Below, piece by piece: positions 47,034 through 61,141 of a stretch of 64,000 nucleotides of DNA. How positions within the stretch are numbered: the stretch's first letter is position 1; the number at the start of each line of letters is the position of its first letter. The DNA lies in contig CAMPDV010000060.1 of the NCBI GenBank assembly GCA_946699065.1, forward strand, positions 682,001 to 746,000, given 5' to 3'. Made by a program: the position numbers and the translations under genes. Below the pieces are notes generated by a model. The model was not told the origin of the DNA and ran no database searches. It saw only the letters and a list, made by a program, of their open reading frames with translations. The DNA comes from Loxodes magnus (lineage: Eukaryota > Ciliophora > Karyorelictea > Loxodida > Loxodidae).

Positions 47034-50000
47034 ATGGCGAGTATTTAGTGATAAATTCGCCAGCTGGTGACTACAATGAACAACAAGAAGATTTTCAAGC
47101 AGAATGCTTAAGAACTTCAAACCATTACAAAATCCCTTCCTTCTGAAGCTGAGTGATTTATGCTTCTTGTGTTATTTCAAGATATTGACTTCACTGAATA
47201 AAGAGTAAAAGACTCGTTCAAAGTACAGTTTCTGTCCCAAGAACTCTCAACTCTTAGTACTTAGCCAGTATTTCTAGATTATTTTGCATAGATTGCAGAA
47301 AAATTAGCTATTTAGGACATAGATGCCTTCCTAAGAGATCTTGTAAGAATCCTCAAGCTAAGTCTTCCTCTTTAATTGATCTTAGCAGCTAGTTTTACCT
47401 AACATCCTAGCTACTTGGAGGCAGGAATAAAGTTGCTGCAATCAAAACTTTTAGAATACAAATAGCAGCCTTAAAAAATTCCTGAAAGTACTTTGGACCA
47501 TCTGATTTATATCTGTGAAAAGAATCATTTTTCATGAGAGTTAGTATCAATACTATAAAGCTAAAGAGTTAATACATCCATGCCAAATATTGATTTCATT
47601 TATTAGGAAGAAATCGCTAGTAATGTGCAATCATTGTAAAGCCAAACTTAAAACGGACTTTCAAACTTTGCTATGATACTAGAAGAACTTGGTCCCAGCT
47701 GTAGTCAAACAGAGAAATAGTTCAAAGAAATTTTACTAGACCTGATCAAACCTTAAATAAGTCTTTCTGTTCAGTAAACTGCAGATCTAGTAATAATGAT
47801 ATAAGCTAATTATCAAGCTCCTTTAAATAGTAACCAGCATCTTTTAAACTATGCTTATAATACTTTGAAAAAAGAAGATTGGAGGAGTGAACCTTCCTAG
47901 GCTTAGATTTAGGCATAGACATGGAATGTGGAGGTTCTGATAAAAGTAATAAAGCAAGCAAATCCTGATGTGGACTGAAGAGAAGTGATGATGAACCTAG
48001 ACTAACCCTATTTTTATGTAAGAACATCTCAGTCCTTTAACACTATCTTATCCATTTATAAGAAAGCTGCTAACAAAGTATTCCCTGTTGATGTTCTTTT
48101 GCGAAAGTGGCAGAACAAAGCAGGTTAAGTGAGTTTCCTGGTGTAGGCAGTAGAGTAAAGTAACGAGATGTTCAAATATAGCTAAAGATAAGTAAAAGAG
48201 AAGCCAGGATTTTGAGCCAGCATTGATTTACTGGAAACTTTGCTTGAGCTCTCAGAGACGGAGTATTATACAACTATTCGTAACTTATTGGAATATCCTA
48301 GCAAGAATAATCCAGATGTTCTCCTTATGTCTGCTTCTCATATTAAGAAACAATACTCTTTACTGAAGGAAATTTGCTTTCTAAACTTTACTTAGTTTGT
48401 AGTCTCAAGTCATATTTAGCTACTGGAATACATATGGAAAAATAACTAGCAAATGTTTATCGAATGCTGCTCAGAAGCTTACTCCAAAGAAAAATCTAGT
48501 GTTCTTCTATAGAAAATACTAGATATTACTCAAGAGGTAAAAGAGACTCTGATACCCCTAGCAAGTTCAGATGACTATTGGTTTGGAGTAAATCTAGCAA
48601 TTTTAGCTTCGAAGAGAGATTATCTGCATATAGATTAATGACTTTCAGAAAGGATAAAAAATGTCAAGGACAAGTTTGTGGAGAACTTACTAAAGTACTT
48701 GAATGATAACGTAATTAAGTAATGTAGTTAGCTTTAAGATCGAAATTAGATTGAATAATAGGTTGAAAAATCGCACCTAAGTAAAGAGTCACTTTAGATT
48801 ATTCTCGACCATCTTAACAAAAATCTTGAAGTTTTAAACTTAGACATTCAAACTAACATTCAAAGCGCTCATAAAGCCATATGCGAATTATTCCCAGAAA
48901 TGTTGTCTCCTTCAGTTAACGCAGAGGAAATAGAAGAAACTGCTAATAGGTATTTCCAAAAAGTATATACAGGGGAATGTAGCGTTTAAGAAATAATTGA
49001 AGTGATGTAAAAGTTTCGTTCTAGTTCAGAGCCGAGAGAAGGAGAAATATTTGCTTGTATGATTCACAATCTTTTCGATGAGTATAGATTCTTCCATAAA
49101 TATCCCGAAAAAGAACTAAAAATTACTGGAGAGCTATTTGGAGCCATTATTTCTAATCACTTAGTTAACGGAATTACTTTAGGAATTGCACTAAGGTATG
49201 TTCTAGAAGCTCTGAAAAGGCCTATGTCAAAAATGTATAGATTTGGATGATATGCACTTGAGCAATTTATTTCGAGGCTCTATGAATGGCCTTAATATTG
49301 TGCGTAATTACCATAGATAGAAACTTTAAGAATCTAGTAGCCAGAACTTATCGAGCAAATAGAGAGCTAATTAGAATAAATGCAGGTATCAAATGACCCA
49401 GTAGGAGACATGGTTAATAAAGAGGAGTAATCAATGCCTGATGACAGTACAAAAGATCGAATAATATTTTTACTGAACACTACAAGCACAACTAATATAG
49501 AGGAAAAATCATCAGAGTTAAAATAGCTTATTGAAGGAGAACAGAAAGAACTCATTGTACCATGACTTGCCTAGCATTTCGTAATAAATAGAGCTGCCTC
49601 TGAGCCTAACTTGTAAGGATTATATCAAAAGCTTTTACAAAAGCTTACAAATAAATTGTTGTATAAGTCTATCCTCAAAGAAACTTATGTTCTCATTAGA
49701 AAGCTTATAGGTTAAGCTAAGTTAGAATAGAACGAAAGAACTCAATTAAAAAACCTTGGAACATGGTTAGGATTGATCACTCTAAGCCAAAACACTCCTA
49801 TATTATTCAAAGATTTGGAACTCAAAGCGTTGCTTCTAGATGCTTATGAAAAGCGCAAGCTTCAAATAATTTTGCCGCTTACGTGTAAAATAATTGAGTA
49901 ATCTAATAATTCTCGAGTCTTCAAAACAGTTTCTCCTTGGATATCAAGCTTATTATCTATTTTAGCTGAAATATACGATGGAAGTGATATTAAACTGGCT

Positions 50001-52979
50001 CTTAAGTTTGAAGTTGAACTTCTTTGCAAGAATTTAAAGATTGAACTGAATGATATCAAGAGATCCTCGTTTCTTAAATAAATAACTTGTGTAGAAGAAT
50101 AAGCTTAGCCTTAGCCAAGAATTCAAGCTTTACCTGCATATGTCAACATATCAAGCAAATTAAGTGGACTTTTGAGTGAAGCAGAGCTAAGGAGATTAGT
50201 AGCCATAGCTGTAGATAGTGCAATGAGAGATATTATAATCCCAGTTATCGAAAGAAGTGTCACAATTGCTTTAGTAAGCACCAGAGAGTTAGTACTCAAG
50301 GATTTTTGCTATGAATCTGATGTAAATAAGCTTAAGGAAGCGGCCAATAGTATGATCAAGAGTTTGGCAGGAGCCCTAGCGCTTGTGACTTCACGTGAAC
50401 CTTTTAGGATTTCATTCCAAAATAATTTGAGAGATGTATTAAAAACTTAAACTACTTTATAGCAAGAAAACGTTAATATCATCATAGAAACTGCTTGCAA
50501 TGATAACATCGAACTAGGATGTGCTTTAATTGAGAAGGCTGTTGTCGAAAAAGCGCTTAAAGATGTAGCTACTGATGAGGCTTTTAAAGAAGCTCTGGAA
50601 ATAAGAAAAAATAGCAAAGGAACTTTCTTTGATAGTCATTATGCCCCTAAAGCGTAATTGATGTAAATACTACCTGAGAATCTAAAGCCAAAACCTCTAA
50701 CTGCTTAATAGATGCAAATCTACTAAGATTTTAATAATCTAAAAGCTTTGAAAGAGCAAGTTCAAAATTAATAAGTACAAGCATAAAAAGAAAGCGCAGC
50801 TAACCTATAAAATTAATAGCCCTTCTAGCAATAATAGAAGTTTCAATCATAATAGCAGTAATACTCTGAAGTTAAAGAAACCCTTAACCCAAAACTTCTA
50901 GTGTAATCAAGACTTGATGACTAGCTGAATAATCTAGAAAGCACAGAAGACAAGTAAGTAATAGAGGAAGCTTTATCAAATATCCCTAGAATAATAAATT
51001 CAAGCATATCAAGAGAGGAAACGCTAAATGCTTTTTCGTAGTAATTGTTCAAAAAACTTAACTAAAACAATATCAGCTAAAAATAAGCTCAAATCTATAT
51101 AAGAGTCTTCCATAGTTTAAAGGAAATGAATCCTTAGGTTATCAAAGATATAACCAATTGGCTCTTCTTATATGATATCAATTCTTAGATGAACTGGAAT
51201 ATTATTTCAGAACTAATCCGCTCAAAGCTAATCCTAATTTCTGACTTTGACTTTAATTTAAGCAAACGAATGCAAAATGAGGATAATACTATTTAGTTTG
51301 CCTTGAACTTGATGCATACTTTTGTTATAAGAGAATAGATTTTAATTCCCTCTGAAGTCTCACATATTCTCACAGCTCTTAAAAATAGTGAAGTTCATAA
51401 AGAAGAGATAGCATAAGTCCTTGAGCAGATATCTAAAATGCAAAAGTTCAGTTAATAATATAAAGGTAAGGAACCTAACTAAATCAATTTTCAAACTTAG
51501 CAATTAAGCAAAATTCCTGATGTTATTGATGCTAAAATACAAGAAAACTGGATCACTGCATTCTCTGAATGGTAGAAACTTTTGCCACATTTGCCTCATG
51601 AACCTCTAACTTAATATTTACAAACACTAGAAACAAACGGCCTTTTAACTGAACCTTAAAGAGATCTTTTCTTTAAATTCCTTATTCAATACAGCTGTGA
51701 AAAGACTGTAGTAGAATAGGATGCGCTTTCTAGGTTCATTTTTGTAGTTATTCGTCTAGCAAATCCAAACAAGAAGCAAGAATTCTTAATGAAAAACCTA
51801 GAGGTTTTGAAGAAAGTACTGCATTAAACTCACTTCAAATAAGGTATAAACTTTGATTAGAGACCATTCCATAGGATAATACTGGGACTCATTTAAGATT
51901 TACTTCCAGATGATATTTTCCAATAAACTCTTGAAAGCATTGGCTTAATTAAGCTTATTTCCGACTTCTTACATGAAGTTAACCCTAATAAATTACCTGG
52001 ATTTGCCTATTCCTGGTTAGAAATAATATCATCAAGATATTTTCTTCCTTTCATGCTTAAAAACTTTAAATAGGAAGGTGAAAAAAGAGATGTGCAAGAT
52101 AACATCACCAAGTTTAAAAACCTTTTACTTGACAATTTCATCTTCTGTGGCGAAATTCTTAAGCAAAGTCCTTATCCAATAGCAGTAAAAGATTACTATT
52201 AAGGAACAATGAGAATGCTACTTGTACTATTGCATGATTATCCAGAATTATTGTGCGATTATCATCATGAATTTTGCGATGTTATTGCTGATAACTGCAT
52301 ATAGATTAAAAACATCGTCTTATCAGCCTTTCCCAAAACTATGAGACCTCCTGATCCTTTCTAACAAAATTTGAAAGTTGATAACTTGAAAGAAATGCAA
52401 ATACCACCAAATATACTGAGTGACTATACCTATTTCTTACCTGAAAGCTTGAAGAGCTACATAGAAACATACATGAACGAAAATCCAGACACCAAAATTT
52501 TCTAGAACATTATTTAGAAGCTAAAAGAACTAGAAAGTGAAGCACTCCAAATCAAAACAATCAATGCCTTTGTACTCTTTACAGGTGATTATGTTCTTAA
52601 GAAAAACCTCCCTAGTTTAGTTACTGAAAGCAGGAAATTCTTTTCCAACTTAATTGCGAGACTTGATGTGGACCTACGTCATTTTGTTTTGAAAGCAATT
52701 GTTAACTAACTGAGGTATCCTAATAGCTTCACGTAGTTCTTTCTTACTCTACTTTTGTATGTTTTCATGGAAGTTAAGAAAGCAGCAGTACAAGAGCAGA
52801 TAGTTAGGATTATAATGGAGCGACTTTCAGCTAAACGTCCTCATCCTTGGGGTTTACTAGTATTATTCTTAGAGCTTAGTAAGAATGAAAAATACCAATT
52901 TTTAGACAGGCCTTATGTGAAGATTCCGGAATTTAAAAGTCTCTTAGAACAAGTCTAGAACAACTGTCAAGGTGCTTGA
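47034..52979 (+). CDS. CNOT1: CCR4-NOT complex scaffold subunit Not1
   Basis: CNOT1/Not1 is the scaffold of the CCR4-NOT deadenylase, which shortens mRNA poly(A) tails in the cytoplasm. ATG 47034 opens a single 1981-residue frame ([20 protein letters not shown]). Recognisable are the HEAT-like region with [20 protein letters not shown] and [18 protein letters not shown], and the MIF4G domain that binds CAF1, with [20 protein letters not shown] and [20 protein letters not shown] (about residues 675-740). The DUF3819-type segment reads [20 protein letters not shown] and contains [10 protein letters not shown] (about 1045-1120). The C-terminal Not1 superfamily homology domain contains [18 protein letters not shown] and ends with [19 protein letters not shown]. 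The length fits the family. Many TAA/TAG are Q and several TGA are W; no introns. The TGA at 52977 matches the family end. The open frames 49059-49250, 50172-50450 and 52755-52958 are pieces of it. Confidence 0.95.
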
Positions 52980-53292
52980 GAACAAGATTTGTATTTCGAA
53001 ATATTTTGCTAATTGTTCTATAATTAAATCAGTCTCATCTACTCTATCTCTTACATCCTCCTCTATACCTATACACTAATACCTTTAATCCTTTTTTATC
53101 TTCAATAGTAATGCAATCTATGCTACAAGTAATAAAGGCTTTTAGCTTAAATTAACTCTTTATTAGTAAAGGCTAGTTAAGATAGTATCATGCTAAATAG
53201 AAACTTATCGTTATATAACAATAGTTTAGTGTTAGAAATATAGCTAAAATTAAAAATTAATTATAGTGAAATGTAGCTTTCAATACTAAAGG
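52980..53292. other. intergenic region between convergent genes
   Basis: 313 bp between the CNOT1 and TBC gene stops. AT-rich, nothing else seen. Confidence 0.5.
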
Positions 53293-54759
53293 TCATGAAA
53301 TATGAAAAGAAAATATCAAATTTGCAGAATTTGCCTCCTTTTTTGTCTATTCGTTTGTTTAAAAGTAGTCAAGTTCACTCTAAAACTGACTATCTAAAAA
53401 ACTATTTAGTTGAGAAACTCGTTCTACCAAGCTTTCACCTTCAAGCAAGTCCTTCTCATTCTTCTCACTTTATTCAAGAATATCCGTAAAAGTAGAAAAA
53501 GCTTCTTCCTCTTTATTGGAGGGAAAGAAGTATTTGGATTTTGCTTTGTTGAATTATATTGCAAACTCAATATTTTAATTTTTGACTCCATATGTAGAAT
53601 ACTTCTATATCATATTGCTCTTTTGAATTAATTAGCACATAATGTTACCAGGTAAATTCTCAAAAGTCATTCTTCTATTCTGAGTTTCAAGGAACAAATC
53701 CGATTTTTTAATCCTTCCAATCACGCAGTTTCTAACTTCCTAGATTTTACACTTCTTTTACTATTTAAGTTTCTCGAAAGAATCTTCAAAATACTCCTCG
53801 ATAATTTTAGGAATAGTAGGAACTCTAAAAACTAAATAGTCCTGACTCAAATTACTATTACTGAACTTCTTCTTATGATCTAAGAAAAGTTAAGCTACTT
53901 CAGCTTCGATTTAATTCATATCAACACTGTCAAACTTAAGCTTTATATTAGAGATATTCTCTTATATAACTGCAAAGTTGTTAATTAGTTTAGGAGCATT
54001 TGTAATAAACTGGCAGATTTCTGTGAAATCCATACTCCTGTCGTCAAGTTACTAACTTACCATCATAATTACAGCTAAACTGATATCTAGGATTTTACTG
54101 TCTCCTTCCAAAAATATAAGATCTCATATTTGAAATAGTATGTCTTCATTAAAGGAAGTGGAAAAAAGACAAATTTATCATTCAAGAATGGAAATTGAAA
54201 TGTCAATTTCTAGATCTTCCAGAGTTTAGTAAAACTCTGGAAAATTTCTTTTTACCAAAACTGTTATAAAGAAAGAGTCTATTTAAAGTGGATCCATGCT
54301 AGTATAATATGATGGATGAAGGTACTTCTCTAAAATTTATGTATAGACCCAAAAAGCTTCGTCTTCAAGTAAACCGAATATAAGAAGCTTTGCAACTATG
54401 TTATTTAAACCCTAACAATATCCTATATATGGATTTCTTCAACTATATGTAATTAAAATATTTCTTGTCTATTTAATTATTTCTTTAGTCCTTAGTGGAT
54501 CTTGATTCCTATGAATATCCTTATCGATTTATTTACTAAACTTAGTTTTTTTATTTCCAAAAGTCTGCTTTAAAGTTTAATAATAAGTAGGATTATCTTC
54601 CAGTTGTTAGAAAGCTCCTGTGATAGTAAGTCAAAAGCATTTTCTAGTAGCATTAGAAATTCCATATTAGATATAGTGATCTTTCACTTTCTTTAAATTT
54701 TCAACTGATTTTATTTTATTATACGCATTTAAAATTAAAAATAAGTCATCATCTCCCAT
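53293..54759 (-). CDS. TBC-domain Rab GTPase-activating protein
   Basis: 488-residue protein (ATG 54757-54759, MGDDDLFLILNAYNKIKSVE) with a TBC domain, which accelerates GTP hydrolysis by Rab proteins in membrane traffic. The arginine finger lies in the IDKDIHRN motif (residues 78-85; family IxxDxxRT) and the glutamine finger in YIGYCQGLNN (111-120). Further family segments are LLEDEAFWVYTQILEKYLHP, FPEFYQTLEDLEIDIS and FNEDILFQIWDLIFLEGDSK. Four W residues (CFW, YSW, LEW, QIW) are TGA-encoded, all in the first 240 residues. The C-terminal 220 residues are charged and unassigned. It is convergent with CNOT1 (313 bp between stops) and in tandem with the recycling factor gene upstream of it. 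The open frames at 53295-53631 on the other strand are shadows. Confidence 0.9.
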
Positions 54760-54998
54760 TTTATTTTCTTACCTTTTAAATCAGATTACTTTACCCTATT
54801 TCTTTTATTTATCTTATCATTTTTTTCAATTATTTAGATACTTTAAAAAAGCCCTTGAATACCTTTTAACTTGATGAATTTTCTTTTTTCTTTGCTTATC
54901 TAAGTGTTTTTATGTTTAATCGATTGCTGATTTGAGAGTTATGTTAAGTAGATTTTTAATCTAAAAACTTAAATTAAAAGTTATTGAGTTATGGGTAA

Positions 54999-55622
54999 TC
55001 ATAATTTAAGTTTATTAATCTATTCTTCAAGCTTTTCATCAATTTTAGAAAGAAAGGTTGAAGTAACTTATGTAAGCTAATTCTCCATTTATTTCTTATC
55101 ATCCTCAGGAGGATCTTCACTTTTAATCCTTTGAATACCCTGCTATCTTGTTTTCCTTATATTGCCTTTAGTTTCTTCAGCTATTTTTTTAAAATTCCTT
55201 TCAAGTTCCGCTAATTAATCCTTAGTCATCTTAGCAAGGGTTACCACCAAATCTTTTCTATCCTTTCGAACCTAAAAATCTTGCTCTTTGAGGGCAGCTT
55301 CTATTTCGCTTAAATTTCTTTCATCGTATATTTTAATTTCCACTTCCTAGTTTTGCTTAGGAATTATATTAGCTAAATCCTTCAAAGGAATTTTCTCTCC
55401 ATGAAGAGGAACAAAAATATTAGTAAACATCTAAGAGTTCGCTTTACCAATTTTGAAGCTTTAGAAGGACTGATCTAATATTTTAATGTAGCTTTGCATC
55501 TTCTCATTAACAAACGAAAGATCTACTTCTTTAGACCCAATTGACTCCCCTCCTAATTTCAAATTTACCTACTATGGTTTTTTTGCTTTTTTAGCGAAGG
55601 CTCTAAAGAAAAGTCTATACAT
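54999..55622 (-). CDS. MRRF: mitochondrial ribosome recycling factor
   Basis: 207-residue ribosome recycling factor, which splits post-termination ribosomes in organelles together with EF-G. The N terminus MYRLFFRAFAKKAKKPQ is basic and lacks acidic residues, as in a mitochondrial presequence. The C-terminal half carries the family pattern: LAKMTKDQLAELERNFKKIA, ETKGNIRKTRQQGIQRIK, DDKKQMENQLTQVTS and FLSKIDEKLEEQINKLKL, the three-helix bundle of RRF. The middle (VPLHGEKIPLKDLANIIPKQ) corresponds to the beta-domain. Six TAA/TAG Q codons occur within the conserved part. TGA at 54999-55001 ends it and no TGA is used as W. It is about 240 bp upstream of the TBC gene on the same strand. Confidence 0.9.
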
Positions 55623-56924
55623 AGAAATTATTTAATTTAAAGCTGCTTAATTAAGAGTTAAATGCTTCAACCTTTAAAAGCTTAAAATTTATCTATAATA
55701 TCATACCCTTTCTCAGTTTATATGCTCTATAAGATTACAGTTGGTATGTAATAGATAAATTAAAGTTTTGCTATGCACTGTGACAATGATAGGCAAGAAA
55801 AATAATAGATTTTTTGGTTAGTGAAGGTAATCTTTCCTTTAGGCTCTAATTTAATTAGTAAAGCATAGAAAATATTCATACCATATTCATATTCAGGCCT
55901 AATTAGAGTAGACTAAAAGGTAATTTTAAGAAACGCGAGGAAAAAGCACTTGGTGACAAAAAATTTGTATTCATAATATCTTATTAACAGGTTGACAAAA
56001 TTAGGAAAGCTCTTCAGATGATCGTAGCCAATATCAGCAAATAAGGCAAGAAAAAATATGATTTTAAGTCTTTATAATATATTCTTCCCTTATAATCATT
56101 AAACGTATAATTTATCCAAGTTCGACACTCCATTTATTCATCTTCTAAATATAAAAATAAAAGCTAAAGCAGATTTATAATAAAAGCTTGATAGGCTATA
56201 TATCTAAATAGTAGTTTTCTAATTTAGCCTCTTACTTAAATATATTAATAATACCCATTAGTAAGACAGAAGCAGCTTTCTTTTAATTTTTATACCTTTG
56301 TAATTGCTTTAGCTAAAAGCTTGTTAAGGGTTAAAATTATAATATTTAATTAATTCACAATAGGGACTTGATAGACTTTGATTACTTAAAGAGAATATAT
56401 TACTCTTTGCTTAATTTAGCTAGTCCATTATTCATTTTAAGTGTGGTTAATTACTTAGTTTTAACTTGTAGTTTTTTAGGCTTAGGATCAAAGCTGCTTA
56501 AGTTATAAATTTCTAGCTTCAGAATTGAGTGAGTATTTAAGGTTTAATATTGGAGAATTCTTAACTTGCGTTTGCTCCACATTGAGCTTATTTAAATCCA
56601 AAAATGTCTTAATTTTAAAAGAAAAAACTGAAGCTTTCTTCCTATCTAATATTGACAATAAAGAGCTAGCAAATATAGGGTAAGCTCTCTATCAAAATAG
56701 CAGGTAAAATAACTTAGTTTGATTATATTATACGAATTTTTAATCCATTCTTAAGAGGAGAGCGTAAAGTAACTCATAGTAAAGAGAAATGGAAGACATG
56801 GAATACTTGACTAATTAAACGAAATAAGGAGTTTAATTGATTATTTAAAAGGTTAAGTACTTTTAATGTATTAAGAAAAATACAGTATTTAAGCTCCATT
56901 TTTATATCAAATTATAAATTAAAG
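55623..56924. other. 1.3-kb AT-rich intergenic region with divergent promoters
   Basis: Between the divergent recycling factor and propionyl-CoA synthetase genes. No supported gene or repeat. Confidence 0.45.
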
Positions 56925-58880
56925 ATGTTGACCAGAAGAGTTCTCAAAAACGCAAGAGCTTTCTCAAATGTCTATGACGAAATGTTCAAGAAATCTATTG
57001 AACATCCAAAGGAATTCTGGGCAGACTAGGCTAAGTTTGTAGACTGGATGAAACCTTGAGATACAATACTAGATGAAAAGAAGAAGCCTCTCTATAAGTG
57101 GTTCAAAGGAGGATAGTTGAATATGTCCTATAACTGTTTAGATAGACATATAAAAGCTGGAAGAGGAGATTAATTAGCTTATATATGGGACTCTCCTTTG
57201 ACAAAATCGGTATCCAAGTTTACCTTTAAATAAACTCTTAAAAGGGTATAAGAAATTGCAGGAGTACTTAAACATTTAGGAGTTCAAAAAGGTGATCGAG
57301 TAGTTATCTATATGCCCTTAATTCCCTCTGCTATTTTTAGCATGCTAGCATGTGCAAGAATAGGAGCTATTCATAGTGTAGTTTTTGGAGGATTTGCAAG
57401 CTAAGAATTAGCAAATAGAATTATTGACTGCGATCCTAAAGTACTACTGACTTCTAATTATGGATATGAACCTCATAGACTAGTCAACTATATGGGCATA
57501 GTAGACAAGGCCATCCATATCTCGAAAATGAAAGCTGATAAATGTCCAAATATTTCAAAGCTGCAAGTTGTTATTAATACAAGATAAGGTTCTGAAGCTT
57601 ATAAAGAGTAAATTACAAATCCAAATTATCATGATTTAGATGATTTGATCCATGAAACCACTCCATTTAGGAGCGTTACACCTGTAAATTCGGAAGATCC
57701 TCTCTATATTCTTTATACTTCAGGAACAACCGGAGATCCAAAGGGATGTGTAAGGGACACAGGTGGATATGCAACTGCTTTATCTTTTAGCATGAGACAT
57801 ATAATGGGAATGAAGCCTGGATAAGTTTATTGGGCAACTACTGATATAGGCTGGGTTGTAGGTCATTCCTTTATTACATATGGACCTTCACTTAATGGTA
57901 ACACCTCTATATTTTATGAGGGTAAGCCTATTGGAACACCAGATGCAGGTGCTTTCTGGAGAGTTTGCTAAGATCACAATGTAGCTCATATGTTTTCAGC
58001 ACCAACAGCCATGAGAGCAATAAAAAAGGAAGATCACAAAGGAGAATTTACAAAAAAGTATAATCTTGAGAAACTTACAGCAATATCAGTTGCAGGTGAA
58101 AGATTAGATCCTGATACTTTCCATTGGATGGAAAAAATTTTGCCTTCTCACGTTAAAATTAACGATCATTATTGGCAAACGGAAAGTGGATGGCCAATGG
58201 TTAGCAACTTCCTTGGATTGCAATGGTTTACTCCAAAAGCTGGATCAGCTACAAAGCCTGTCCCAGGATACAACTTAAAAATTCTTTAACCTTCAAGTGA
58301 AGGTTTAGGAGCATTAGTAATGAAATTACCGTCTCCTCCAGGATTTGTAAAGACAATTTGGCATGATGATAAAAAGTTCATCCAGAAATACTTTTAGGAC
58401 AATTATTATTAAACTGGAGATACAGCCTTGATCGATAAAGATGGATACGTGCACATTATGGGTAGATTTGACGATGTTATAAATGTTGCTGGACATCGTA
58501 TTTCAACTGGACAACTTGAAGAAATCATTAGTAATCATCAGTCAGTAGCTGAAGCTGCTGTAATTGGTATTCATGATGATTTGAAGGGTTAAATTCCTAT
58601 TGCTATTGTAACTATTAAATCTGGCATTGACGTAAATTAAAAATAAATGAAGGAAGAATTTAAAAAGATGATAAGAGATAGTATTGGACCAGTAGCATTT
58701 TTGAAGGATTTCTTACTTGTTAACAAGATGCCAAAGACAAGATCAGGAAAAATTTTGAGAGGTACAATGTAGAAGATAGCAGAAGGAAGTGAGTATAAAA
58801 CTCCTGCTACAATTGAAGACATTACAGCTCTTTATGAATTACATGAAGAGATGACCAAGCATGGACTTGGCAAAAAATGA
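56925..58880 (+). CDS. ACSS3: propionyl-CoA synthetase (ACSS3/PrpE type), mitochondrial
   Basis: 651-residue short-chain acyl-CoA synthetase, activating propionate or acetate to the CoA thioester with [23 protein letters not shown] looks like a mitochondrial presequence. The ACS N-terminal domain follows ([21 protein letters not shown] from TGA). The AMP-binding P-loop [20 protein letters not shown] (residues 264-283) carries the RDTGG variant typical of PrpE/ACSS3 rather than acetyl-CoA synthetase. Next come [40 protein letters not shown], the TGD motif in YYQTGDTAL and [20 protein letters not shown]. The C-terminal acylated-lysine motif is [20 protein letters not shown] at 58878-58880 is the stop. 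There are no introns. All catalytic motifs are intact. Confidence 0.96.
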
Positions 58881-60461
58881 TAGACATTATTAGATTAACC
58901 AATTCATTCATGATAATTCTTTTCTTGAAAAGTCATTTTACTTATTTTCAATGCCAATTTTTCTTTAACATGAACAAAAAACACAATTTAACTCTTTCTA
59001 TTCCTCTTCATTTACTAATTATATAAAACATAGCCATAAGTGTTCAAAAATATTAAAAGCTTTATAAAAAAATGCTCAGTATTATTATTAATATTACTCT
59101 TCTTATTTTTTATTATCTTAAGGCTAATTATTATAACTGAAATTTTTCTATGCTATCGTAATTTTCATTTTTAAGCTGAATATAAATCCGCTAACTCATT
59201 GGCATATTTTAGTAGGTACATATTCTAATATTTACATGAAGGCTTATAAGCTCCAAGTTTAAGAAAATATAGTGAGCTGAAATAACTAGGAAATATTTAT
59301 TATAGTACTTTTAGATTAAAGATTATACATATTTCTTATAAGTTAGATTACTTCTATACAATTAATCAGCTACTTAATAAAGGAAATCTTTTAATTAGCA
59401 CAGCTTTACTTCAAGTAACTTCTACTCCTAAATTCTTTAAAAATCTGGCAGTAACTTCCAATATTTATCAGTATAAGCTTATTAGAAGTTAATTGAGTTA
59501 TCCTTATGTAAGATGCTTTAGTTTCTTTACTGTATCATTTAGCTCTTCTTTGTAAAACTGATTGCCTAATAAAGTGTTAATATATGCTTTTAACTTATTC
59601 TATAGAGTTAAAGTATAAATATCTATCTTACATATGCTACTTACTCATATAGACAATTTTTTATTTTAAAGGATAAAATACTAGAGACTTCTCATATTTA
59701 AATTAGGCTAAATCTCTTAACTAGACATTAGATGACTAGACTTATGCTTAATATGTAGGAAAGTTATTTAAGCTTTCACTAGTAAGATAAAACTGTAAAT
59801 CCTTGAAGCTTTTGTTAGTATTTCAGACACTAAAATTAGATGATAAAATAAATTAGTTTGGCTATCTGCTGATAGGCTAAAAATATGATTAGGCATTATT
59901 TATCCTTCAAGATTATATAAATTAGAAACTATTAAGATCTTACTCTTAGTACTCTATTAGCTTTACCTACATCTACATATGCAACTATCTAGTTATATAA
60001 CAATAGAGACTGCTTCTAACACTAAGGGGATTTATAGTTAAAATTAATTAAGGATTTAAATTAGAAATTGATAGTTAAAGCAATAGACTAGAAGTATTTT
60101 AAGCTATCCAACAACCATTATAATTGAAGAGCTAATGAGAGTAAAAATATGTAAACAGGTTAAGTTATCAGATAAACCCTCTAATAGTATCTTATACTTA
60201 AATTATTCTATACAGCAGCTATCAAAATATACAAATAGAAAGACAAATAAGGTATCAAATTTTAGGTATTTAAATATAGGAAATCCTCAACTAGCAATTA
60301 GTTTATTTTCTTGTTTTTCAAAGCACCTAAGAAACTCCTTATTAATTCCCTGAAAAAAGCTGAAATAAACACTTGCAAACATAGATTTATAAGCCACTAA
60401 CTGATAAATAAGGAGGATAATATTTAAAATACATTATAAAATACGAATTAAATATATCAAT
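58881..60461. other. 1.6-kb AT-rich intergenic region
   Basis: Between the synthetase and the next plus-strand gene. No convincing coding frame or RNA gene. The short open frame at 60135-60353 has noncoding-like composition. Confidence 0.45.
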
Positions 60462-61094
60462 ATGTCTACTCTATCTTCATTAAATAATAATATAAATTAT
60501 CCACTTAATATTAAAGAAGCTATTATAAGAAAGCATTCGAGGATTATATCTAAAATAAGTGAAATATTATTTTGAATTTCAGCTAAATAATAACTTATTA
60601 CTTTGGAAAGTAATTATAAGGACAATAAATCTAATGACTGGATATGATTTATTAATGATATGATAGAATAGCTTAAGTAAGGCATATACATATATTAGTA
60701 TTTTATAGCTGAGAAACAAACAATGAAATGCATATGTTCATATGCCTAACTTAAAGTTTGCATAAAGAGTCTTAGAATAGATTTATATGATAGAACAATA
60801 CTTATGATATATATGCTTAATATTTTATTCCTATGTAATCAGCATTTATTTAAAATAATTGAACATCTTTAATAACTAATATCGAATGAACTGAGATTTA
60901 AGAATTATCAGGTAGCACATCAAGAAAAATATAAAAAGTGGTGAATTTAGGTTTTAGTGTTCTTTTATTGTTTCCTGGTTATTATTTTTATATGTTGCAT
61001 TGGTTCCTTATGCTTAAAACAAGCTGTAGGATTAAAAAATCTTTAATTAATATTAATAAATATCTTTATGCTAAAAATACATTCTTCATTTTGA
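60462..61094 (+). CDS. small protein with a single C-terminal membrane helix
   Basis: 210-residue unrecognised protein: ATG 60462 gives MSTLSSLNNNINYPLNIKEA, and TGA at 61092-61094 follows MLKIHSSF. Most of it is helical and polar (NIKEAIIRKHSRIISKISEI; YQVAHQEKYKKWW). A single strongly hydrophobic helix lies at about residues 164-187 (VLVFFYCFLVIIFICCIGSL), so it is probably anchored in a membrane with the N-terminal part in the cytosol. Four TGA codons are read as W, the last about 50 codons before the stop. No family motif was recognised. The next gene starts 47 bp downstream on the same strand. Confidence 0.6.
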
Positions 61095-61141
61095 AGGTTT
61101 TCTAAGGTTTTAAATTATAAGAAAACTAAGAATTCCTTCCT